From NCBI RefSeq assembly GCF_001641265.1, contig NW_020167531.1, forward strand, positions 310,001 to 374,000: a stretch of DNA of 64,000 nucleotides, written 5' to 3'. A model generated the notes under the pieces. The model saw only the letters and a program-made list of their open reading frames with translations. It was not told the origin of the DNA and did no database searches. Shown piece after piece: positions 10,042 through 18,209 of the stretch (the stretch's first letter is position 1; each line of letters starts with the position of its first letter). A program made the position numbers and the translations under genes. The stretch is from Pseudogymnoascus destructans. Its lineage: Eukaryota; Ascomycota; Leotiomycetes; Thelebolales; Thelebolaceae.

Positions 10042-11710
10042 ATGGCTGACGAAGTTTACGATGGTGCCGTCGGCATCGATCTGGGCACCACCTACTCCTG
10101 CGTGGCTGTCTACGAGGGCACCACTGTCGAAATTATCGCCAACGAGCAGGGAAGTTTCACCACTCCATCGTTCGTTTCCTTCACCGATAAGGAGCGCCTG
10201 ATCGGAGAATCGGCCAAGAACCAAGCCGCAATGAACCCAACGAACACCGTCTTCGACATCAAGTAAGTTGTGGCTCATACAAAGATCAAGAATGTTGTCT
10301 GACAAGATACTACAGGCGTCTCATCGGTCGTCCCTTCGACGATCCTCATGTCTCCAAAGTTGGCCCCCCACCGTCCGAATATGCCGATAGACACTGACCG
10401 TTTCCCAGGATGCGGAGTCTTGGCCATTCGCCATAGTTGATGTTGACGGATCACCAGCGGTCGAAGTCGGTACGTGCTATTTTCTATAGTTGATGTTCTT
10501 GTTTTTGATCAGTTATTTTTTGCCATGTATATTTTCTTCGGTTATTTTGTTCCGTCCCTTCTGGATAGACTGATTGTCGCGCTCTTTCCTGGAGTCAGGA
10601 TGTCGGGGTGGAATCTCCGAGGGTATAATGCACGTATACGTGCGGAGGAACCGGAACGGTTCCAGAAGATGCGGGAAAGGGGTTATGCACTACGGCGTAA
10701 GAGCGACGCCGAAAAAAGAAAAAATGACCCCGAGCGGGTACATCAGATGGAGAAAGATTGGGGCGACAAGGCGAAAGCCGAAAAGAAATACCACTGTGCC
10801 GTTTGCGACGTCTCTTGTCGCTCGAACAATGCCCTCGCCGCCCATAATGGCACAAGGCCACCTCAAAGGTGGCCAAGGCAGAAGGCACATTCGATGCGAA
10901 ACCGTTCCACTGCGAACCCTGTGGGTTTGCATGTCGCAGGAAATTCGACTTCGACAAACATCGGGCCACCCAGGCCCATATCAAAAAGGCCGCCATAGAT
11001 GCCGGCACATTCGATTTCAAGCCTTTCCGTTGTGAGCCGTGCGGGTCTACGAATTATCGAGGCACAATTTAACGAGGGCGCATCTGGAGAAATGCAACCT
11101 GGATGGCATCCCAGACGACAAATTTTATTGTCTCATATGTGACCATTCGAGCAGCAATAAATATAACCTCCAAACGCACAAAGCTTCCAAGAAGCACCTG
11201 GAAAAAGCTGCCGCGGCCGGTATTCCGATCGAGTCGAGCATGAGCTCGACTTCATAATTTTTTATTCGAAGAGTTTTTGGTTTATTTTTGAGGATTTTTT
11301 TTTTTTTTTTTTCCCCCGGGGAGCGTTTTTGTTTCATTCTTATTGTATTCGGGGAATGTCTTGCTTTTATTTTATGCGAAGAGAGTTATTGATTTTATTT
11401 TATTTTATTTTATTTTATTCGAAAGGTTCTTTGTTTTGATTTTTGATTTTCTCTCGAAATGTTCTTTGCTTCTATTTTATTTTGCTATATACTAACAATT
11501 GCTTCAAGAATATCTCGGAGAGAAAAAGACTTTCTCTCCTCAGGAAATCTCCTCCATGGTCCTCACCAAGGTTCGTAATCGACTCACCCCCGGCAACAGT
11601 CTCCAAGATCTAACCAAACCGTTCTACAGATGAAGGAGGTCGCCGAGGTCAAGTTGGGCAAGAAGGTCTCCAAGGCCGTCATCACTGTCCCAGCCTACTT
11701 CAACGACAAC

Positions 11711-11742
<32 letters not shown>

Positions 11743-14144
11743 TGCTGGCCTCAACGTTCTCCGTATCATCAACGAGCCTACCGCCGCTGCCATCGCCTAC
11801 GGTCTCGGTTCCGGAAAGTCCGCCAAGGAGCGTAACGTTCTCATCTACGATCTCGGTGGTGGAACTTTCGATGTCTCCCTCCTGAACATCCAGGGCGGTG
11901 TCTTCACCGTCAAGGCCACTGCTGGTGACACCCACTTGGGTGGTCAGGATTTCGACACCAACCTCCTTGAGCACTTCAAGAAGGAGTTCCAAAGGAAGAC
12001 TAAGAAAGGTTAGAGCTCCATTTTCTGTTATTCTATTCCTAGTTGCTGTGAAATACCCACAGCAGCGATAGGGGCTGCAAAAAAAAAATTGCCCCTGAGT
12101 AACTAGTGTTCCTTCCCTCTGGGTAACTGGTAATACCTAAAGTGGCGATGGGGTTTGCAAACTGCTTCTGGGTAACTGATACCCAAAGTGGTGATGGATT
12201 TTGTAAACTATTCCTTGTCCCAGGGTTACTGGTGATACCCAAGGTAGCGATGGGGTTTGCAAACTGTTCCTTACCTCTTGTTAACTGTGATACACAGTCT
12301 CTTCCTGAGAGACTGGGCCCATATTTTGTCCTTCCTAGGTTGTACTCTGTATTTTATACTAACATCATCAATAGATATGTCCGGTGACCCACGTGCTCTC
12401 CGTCGTCTCCGCACTGCTTGCGAGCGTGCCAAACGCACTCTCTCCAATGGTTCCCAGACCACCGTTGAGATCGACTCCCTCTTCGATGGCGAGGACTTCA
12501 ACGCCCAGATCACCCGTGCCCGTTTCGAGGACATCAACTCCAAGGCTTTCAACGGCACTCTGGACCCAGTTGCCCAGGTCCTCAAGGACTCTGGCATCGA
12601 GAAGAGCAAGGTTGACGAGATCGTCCTTGTTGGTGGCTCCACCCGTATCCCAAGGATACAGAAGCTCCTGAGCGACTTCTTCAACGGCAAGAAGCTCGAG
12701 AAGTCCATCAACCCGGATGAGGCTGTCGCGTACGGAGCTGCGGTCCAGGCAGGCGAGTCAGGTTATTCAATTAAAGAGACTTATCTAATTTGATGCAGGT
12801 ATCCTCTCCGGCAAAGCCACCTCCGCCGAGACGGCCGACCTCCTTCTACTCGACGTGGTCCCCCTCTCCCTTGGCGTCGCTATGGAGGGCAATATCTTTG
12901 CGCCCGTCGTTGCTCGTGGCCAAACTTGCCCCACGCTCAAGAAAGTAAGGCCAAATTATACGTTTTTATTGTCATTGTCATTTTTATTTTTTATCTATCT
13001 ACGAATTTTTGTTTGTGGGTTTTAGGGCTGTACAAAAAAGTTCCCTTTCGAGGTAGCCCCTTTCGAGTGAGAGAGGATCGTGCCTTCCTGACAACAGTCA
13101 ACTTGCCCCTACCCATGCCTTCCTTCTAAAAAGTACTTTTTAAGACAGTGCCCTCTCGAGGGTCGCGCCTTCAAAAAGTACTTTTTAGGAAGGGCCTCCA
13201 AAGACGGCCCCTCTGGAGTGAGTCAGCGTGTGCCTTCGAGTTGAAAGCACTTTTTGGAAGGCGCAAAAGTACTTTTTTGCTCGCCTGAGCAACCCTCGCA
13301 CTCAAAAGACACCTTTTGGAAGGCGCGCCTTCTGCAATGTTTCTTGCACGAGCCTCTACGAGCTCAACCGCCATAATGGATCGAAGCGCCACCTGGCGAG
13401 GTCGGCCAAGGCGGAGTCGAGCTGGAGCTCGGCCTGATTTTTCTGTTCTCTACGATTTTTCTGGAAGCACCATCAACCTTTCTTTTTTTTTGTTCGAATC
13501 GGCGGCCCCCATTTTTACTGTTAAGCGAGATTTTTTTTACTCGGAATATCATCAAACCAACTCGGATATTTACTAACATCATCATCTAGCGCACCTTCAC
13601 CACCGTCGCGGATAACCAGCAGACCGTTCAGTTCCCTGTCTTCCAGGGTGAGCGTGTGAACTGCGAGGACAACACCTCCCTCGGAGAGTTCACCCTTGCT
13701 CCTATCCCACCGATGAAGGCAGGTGAGGCCGTCCTTGAGGTCGTCTTCGAGGTCGATGTCAACGGTATCCTCAAGGTCACTGCCACCGAGAAGACCTCCG
13801 GCCGCAGCGCCAACATCACCATCTCCAACTCTGTTGGTAAGCTCTCTTCCGCTGAGATTGACAACATGATCAGCGAGGCCGAGAAGTTCAAGTCCACCGA
13901 CGAGGCTTTCTCCAAGAAGTTCGAGTCCAAGCAGCAGCTTGAGTCTTACATCTCGAGGGTTGAGGAGATCATCTCTGACCCAACGATGTCCCTCAAGATC
14001 AAGCGCGGACAAAAGGAGAAGATCGAGTCTGCTCTCAGCGAGGCCATGGCCCAGCTTGAGATCGAGGACTCGTCTGCTGATGACCTGAAGAAGAAGGAGT
14101 TGGCTCTCAAGCGCGCTGTCACCAAGGCTCTGTCCACCCGCTAA
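10042..14144 (+). CDS. SSB1: Ribosome-associated HSP70 chaperone, SSB type
   Basis: Cytosolic HSP70 that binds nascent chains at the ribosome. Eight exons: 10042-10262, 10316-10358, 10409-10469, 11509-11570, 11630-12008, 12375-12752, 12799-12944, 13590-14144; 614 residues. Nucleotide-binding motifs are intact (GIDLGTTYSCVA, DLGGGTFDVSLL, VGGSTRIP). The substrate-binding part follows SSB rather than SSA: RTFTTVADNQ, QGERVNCEDN, GILKVTA, and a short C-terminus without EEVD. The second intron has a weak GTTGGC donor, and the sixth is a GC-AG intron (GCGAGT donor, 46 nt). Three introns are abnormally long: 1039 nt, 366 nt and 645 nt. Introns 3 and 7 contain zinc-finger ORF remnants; intron 5 is a tandem repeat. 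All splice sites keep the frame, so the chaperone is probably functional. Confidence 0.9.
10470..11508 (+). other. Oversized intron 3 of the HSP70 gene carrying a foreign ORF
   Basis: The intron runs from a GTACGT donor to TTCAAG, with ACTAAC at 11491-11496. At 1039 nt it is over ten times the local norm. It contains a decayed zinc-finger ORF (10600-11257), a run of T near 11298, and a (TATTT)n tract around 11391-11419. Flanking exons join in frame, within the conserved HSP70 sequence around VEVEYLGEKKTF. Confidence 0.85.
10600..11257 (+). pseudogene. Intron-borne C2H2 zinc-finger ORF with two frameshifts
   Basis: An ATG at 10600 opens a basic, helical N-terminal part of about 65 residues (rich in Arg, Lys and Glu), then a zinc finger (CAVC...H) in frame 1. 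Near 10855 the coding signal moves to another frame, which carries a finger of form CEPC(x12)H(x5)H, and near 11045 it moves again to a frame ending with CLIC(x12)H(x5)H and a Ser-rich tail (stop at 11255-11257). About four fingers of the same U1/JAZ-like spacing are present. The frame moves mean it is probably dead. No nuclease or transposase motif was recognised. It lies on the same strand as the host gene. It may be the cargo of a mobile intron-resident element, or a nested gene. Confidence 0.65.
12009..12374 (+). repeat. Intron 5 of the HSP70 gene built from tandem repeats
   Basis: Between the GTTAGA donor and the ATAG acceptor (TACTAAC branch at about 12357) lie roughly four diverged units of 50-65 bp over 12050-12300. 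Each has the order GATACCCAAAGTGG-CGATGGGGTTTGCAAACT-TTCCTT-GGTAACT. Copies vary in length and end. The unit contains GGTAACT, a donor-like string, several times. Confidence 0.7.
12945..13589 (+). other. Oversized intron 7 of the HSP70 gene
   Basis: A GTAAGG donor and CATCTAG acceptor, with TACTAAC at 13571-13577, define a 645-nt intron. It contains a second zinc-finger remnant and several near-palindromes of the form AAAAAGTACTTTTT (about 13129, 13171, 13243, 13266, 13305). Its 3' end (TACTAACATCATCA) matches that of intron 5. Confidence 0.8.
13300..13437 (+). pseudogene. Second intron-borne zinc-finger remnant
   Basis: The frame ending at 13437 encodes one finger of the same type as in intron 3 (FCNVSC...LNRHNGSKRHL compared with VCDVSC...LAAHNGT). 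The first Cys of the CxxC pair is replaced by Arg (CGC where TGC is expected). The last codons, GAGTCGAGC...GAGCTCG followed by a stop, match the end of the intron 3 ORF closely. It is therefore a truncated relative of that ORF, not an independent gene. Confidence 0.6.
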
Positions 14145-14707
14145 ATATGGTTTTCATTGTATTGTACCCGGGCCGCAACCAGGCGTAGGAAAACGATTTC
14201 GACGCATGAATTTCACGACATGGCTGGCATATCTGGATTGGCTCGAGTTCTCTGGGTTCCAAAAGTTCCGACTGAGATGTGGTTCATGGATGTATCCCAC
14301 TATTTCATCACGTCCTCTCCGCGCATTGTAGAATTACGAAATGCGCAAGTAATTGAAAACTTCAAAAACTACCTCGAGATGCCTTTATTGTGAACGTGAC
14401 TAGTTTAATTGTGATTTCATGCTTTATCGTTTCCAATAAACTACGCTGTTATATTTCCTACTTAATAGTATAAAGATATATTGCATCCATTTATCTTCGA
14501 ATAACCAGACGAGTCCCTCGATCTCGACCTGGGCCATGGCCTCGCTGAGAGCAGACTCGATCTTCTCCTTTTGTCCGCGCTTGATCTCGAGGGACATCGT
14601 TGGGTCAGAGATGATCTCCTCAACCCTCGAGATATAAGACTCAAGCTGCTGCTTGGACTGAACTAGATGCGCCGACGTATATCACCTTGCTATTGCTGGG
14701 TCCATGC
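14145..14707. other. 3' flank between HSP70 and the ribosome recycling factor gene
   Basis: The region between the convergent genes holds an inverted copy of HSP70 coding sequence (14507-14659). The rest is AT-rich; the ORF at 14157-14393 shows no family features. Confidence 0.6.
14507..14659 (-). pseudogene. Inverted 153-bp copy of the HSP70 3' coding end
   Basis: Read on the minus strand, this segment repeats 13925-14077 of the HSP70 last exon with about five differences (for example CTTACA to CTTATA, CTCAAG to CTCGAG). The copy has no start or stop of its own and no intron. The spacer between the arms is about 430 bp. Confidence 0.9.
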
Positions 14708-15569
14708 CTATTCCATTCCCTTCTTGGCCGCATCTACGGTCTTCTTCACGTCGGCCACTGCCCCCTGGACAATCTTCTCCATCTCCTTATGCGCCTTCTT
14801 CAACTCATCCGGCAGCACCGTTTTCTTAATCTCCATCTGCCTCAGCTTCTTCTGCATCACCCCTCTCGCCGCCGTAACCGCCACCTTAGCCGCCTCCCCA
14901 ACATCATGCGCCGCCGCCAGCGCCGCATCCCTACTCTCCTTCGTCGGTGCCGGCAGCGGCACATTCAGCTGGCTGGGATTGTGCGGGTCAGGCACGGGCT
15001 GTAGATTCAGCTCCTTGGCATTCTGAATCGCGCTTATGATTGGCTTGACGTGGTCCTTCTCGCCAACGAGGAGCATGACGCTGCGCCCGCCCTTGGGGAT
15101 CACCTGCGCCAGCACGCCCACGCGGTGCGTCGTCTTAGAAGTCTTGTCCAGGTGCACGCGCACGTTCTCGAGGAGCTCGGGGTTGAAGCGCCCGCCCGTG
15201 CGTAGCTTGGCGAGGTCGGCGTTTAGCTTGTCGTTCGCTTTGGCGATGCCGGCGCGCAGGGCGCTGAAGTCCTCGGGGTCCCATTCTTCCGGGGCCTCTT
15301 TGGTACCGGTCTTTTGAGAGTCACGAGGGGCTGTGTTTTTGCCTTTCTTGTAGAGGGCGGGGGTGGTGGTGAGGGTGCGGAGGGAGAGGGTGGGCAGGAT
15401 GGTGGTGATTGAGGATGTGGGAGCCTTGGGTCTTCTGGGGGAGTTAGTACGTGTAGAGTGCTTGTGGGCAATTGAGGGGTACTTACAGTGTGTGGAGTCT
15501 GAGGGAGCTTCTTGAGCTTGGGAGTATCTGTGCCAGCGCATTCCTGCGCAATTGGATTCTGGGAGCCAT
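14708..15569 (-). CDS. RRF1: Mitochondrial ribosome recycling factor
   Basis: Splits mitochondrial ribosomes after termination. Exons 15569-15487 and 15434-14708 (52-nt intron, TACTAAC branch) give 269 residues. The ATG at 15569 was chosen because it alone joins in frame with exon 2; the more upstream in-frame reading from 15619 would hit TAA at the splice. The first 70 residues are Arg/Ser/Leu-rich with few acids, a mitochondrial targeting sequence. The RRF domain follows with the usual pattern: LRTGGRFNPELLENVRV near the start, then AQVIPKGGRSVMLLV, and a long C-terminal helix (KKLRQMEIKK...LPDEL). Length fits mitochondrial RRF. Confidence 0.9.
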
Positions 15570-16150
15570 GTTCGCTGTGAATTGGTTGTAGTGATGTGGT
15601 TATGGAGAGCTTGAAGCATGGTGTTGACAGGGTCTCGGAGTATCAATTATGCGGGGGGGGAGAAGCGCGGGCAGGATCTCAACGAGACTTCCGAACGAAC
15701 TGATTACTTTACTTTACAAATGGCCAGTCAATTCTTGATGTGAAGCACAGTTATAGGTTATTACGTTATATATGTAGTGTTGTATTTTATATATATGTTT
15801 GTAGAGTTATTTGGAGTCTTTAGAGTTCCAGTTGATATGATATCCATTTTATTATTTAGTCCTAAATCACTAAGTTAACTTAACTTAATTATAATTATAT
15901 TAACTTATATCAATATCATCGATTATTCATGTTTGAAAGTTCAATTAATAAACCAGCAAATTACCTACATAGTGGTAATCTCACCTTTTAGCTTCTTGAT
16001 CTCACGAGAATTTATAATCTATTGCGCATGTTTTGAGTGCCAACGACGAGTGATCTTTGTAAATGTGACATAGAGCTAGACGAGAAAACTACAATAAATA
16101 TTTTACATATGATCCGAACTTCTATATATAATACAAGCCTAAGCCCAGTT
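15570..16150. other. AT-rich intergenic region
   Basis: 580 bp, strongly AT-rich from about 15760 to 15960, between the RRF promoter and the 3' end of the RGG protein gene. Nothing else seen apart from a G-run at 15652-15659. Confidence 0.6.
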
Positions 16151-17245
16151 TCAAGCCCGAGCACCCGCCTTTGCCGGCGCGCTCTTCTTTGGTTTTAAAA
16201 CCGGCAGAAGTTGCTGTACCTTTCCCTTCAGCGACGCAGTATCCGCAGGCAAGTATGTAGGATTCATGTTCCCCTTGATCTCCACTCCTGCCAATATGTC
16301 GTTCGCCTTAGGTGGGGCCAGACTTGGATATTGGCCTCCAACCAATGACTTCATAATAACCTCCCTCTCCTCTTTGCTAATAGTCTTATACTCCCTCGGG
16401 GTGCCTTCAGCGTAGTTCGGGCCCAGAATACTGTTTTTATCTGCCTCATCAAGAAACAAAGTGCCCTGTCCGTGGTTGTACTGGTCCGCATGAGCATGTG
16501 CATCCAGCAGCTCATTCCCATGCTGCCCTGTCAACTTCCTTATATGATCCCGTACCGTCTCCACTAGTCCCAGAGGCGCCGAGCCTGTTGCTAGACTAGG
16601 AATATTATATTCCAGGTTCACATGTGTTGTTGTACCCGAATTCGCAGCCCTCTGGACCCCCATATCCCTTGCAGCCTCATATGCTAATTCCTCAGGGGAC
16701 AACGGCACGTCCTCATAATCCTCAGCTTCTCGTTTCGGTCCTTGGGACTTCTTGCCCCTGCCGCCCCTCGCACCTCCCCTTCCACGTCCGCGGGCAGTAG
16801 CGCCACCACGTCCACGGGACATAGCGCCGCCGCGTCCACCGGCGCCAAATCCGCCGCGGCCCCTGGGAACGAAGCCGGCTCGTCCACGATCTCCAGATCC
16901 GCCGCGGCCTCTAGGGACAAAGTCGCCTCGTCCACGGGCTTGAAAGCCTCCTCGTTGAGGTGTATCGTTAAAAGTGCGAGAGATGTTGAGGGTTCGTGGC
17001 GGAGCCGCAGCGAGGGAGCGGGCGTCGACGCCACGGGGCTTGGAGGGCTTGAGGGACGAGAGCTCGGCCGTCGCGGTTGCGGTGCGGGTTATGCGAAGAG
17101 TGCGAACGGGAGGTCTAGGTTTCTCTGGTCAAGTTAGCCACCGTCCAATTGGCCGATTATACCATGCGATGAGGGAGTTTGAACGCACCAACCTCTGCCT
17201 GAGACGCCGAGGCATGGAACTGTCGTAAAGAGGCTGCGATGCCAT
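16151..17245 (-). CDS. RGG-repeat protein with probable mitochondrial presequence, function unknown
   Basis: Exons 17245-17193 and 17114-16151 (78-nt intron, GGCTAAC branch, weak GTTGGT donor) give 338 residues; an ATG 30 nt downstream in exon 1 is an alternative start. The N-terminus is Arg/Thr/Ala-rich and nearly free of acidic residues (PRRLRQRPPVRTLRI), like a mitochondrial presequence. Residues about 75-145 are a Gly/Arg-rich region with repeats of VPRGRGGxG and RGRGGAR, a likely RNA-binding tract. The remaining 190 residues form a conserved-looking domain containing GQHGNELLDAHAHADQYNHG. I do not recognise the domain; a mitochondrial ribosome-associated role is possible but unproven. 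Confidence 0.6.
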
Positions 17246-17594
17246 CTGAAACGACTTTCAAATCATTGGCAACCGGCCTGCTGCGGCCCACAGCCGATTG
17301 TATGTGCCACTTAAACATGGCGCGGATGTGGTGCTATGGTTGTCACCTTGAGATATTTCTGAGGTTGGCTCAAAGATTTGGATGTCGCAAACCTTAATTA
17401 TGAGGATCACAAGGCTACGAGGCTGGGCTCTAGCACCAAAGTGACAACCACAATCACCTTTTCTACCAACCTACTCCGTACGACACAACATATACAACAT
17501 AATTCATACGACTTGGGATATTCTCAAGGTATAACCTTGGCTTTATAACTGGCTTCGGGTAACATTTCTCCGTACTCTAAGAACTACCGCAAAG
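17246..17594. other. Divergent promoter region between the RGG gene and CDC26
   Basis: 349 bp between two genes transcribed away from each other. No further feature seen. Confidence 0.6.
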
Positions 17595-17828
17595 ATGCTT
17601 CGCCGAAAGCCAACCGCCATATCGATTACCAACGAAGATGTCGCGTCCTATGAAGACCGACAGAACGCAGCTGCGGAAGAACTGCGAGCAGAGATGCAGC
17701 GAGCAGCACAAATGCAGGCCCAGAAAGGCCAGAACGTGAATCCCAACGATGGACATAAGGTCCAGGGCCACGGCAGACCACAACCCAAGACGAGAGAGGA
17801 GAGGCTGGGGCTTGCATCGCGCAGCTAA
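17595..17828 (+). CDS. CDC26: Anaphase-promoting complex subunit CDC26
   Basis: Tiny stabilising subunit of the APC/C ubiquitin ligase that binds the TPR protein Cut9/Apc6 through its N-terminus. A single exon of 77 residues starts MLRRKPTAI and continues with an acidic TNEDVxxYED motif, the hallmark of the family (the MLRRxPT start inserts into the partner). The rest is a Gln/Ala-rich helix and a charged tail ending in KTREERLGL. The length is normal for CDC26. It lies head-to-head with the RGG gene and convergent with TAF2. Confidence 0.85.
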   Translation: MLRRKPTAISITNEDVASYEDRQNAAAEELRAEMQRAAQMQAQKGQNVNPNDGHKVQGHGRPQPKTREERLGLASRS

Positions 17829-18209
17829 GTCATCGAACGCAGACAAACCCGATCCGCTGTTACCAGCGCGCTCTCGATGCTCTTCTTCATGTCACATGAA
17901 CGAGTTTATTCAGAAATTATTATATTTTGGTCGAGGTGCATCAACCTATGGCCTCCTCCGTCGCCTACAAACAAACGCCGCCATGCCATCCAACCAAACC
18001 CATGCATGATACTTAACGACCAAACGACTCGCCCATCAAGTCTCGCCTCTGGACGCCATATTCTATGTGTAAAAAACAACGCCTAGCCTACAATTCCACC
18101 TCTGGACTGTGCCCAGCATGCCATGCGCGCTGCTCCGGCGCTCCAGCCAAAGGCATCTTTCCTATCGTACTATGAAAACAAAAATTCTCGGACTCTCGAC
18201 CTTATAACA
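17829..18209. other. Intergenic between convergent CDC26 and TAF2
   Basis: 381 bp between two 3' ends. The short ORFs at 17749-18086 have no support. Nothing else seen. Confidence 0.6.
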
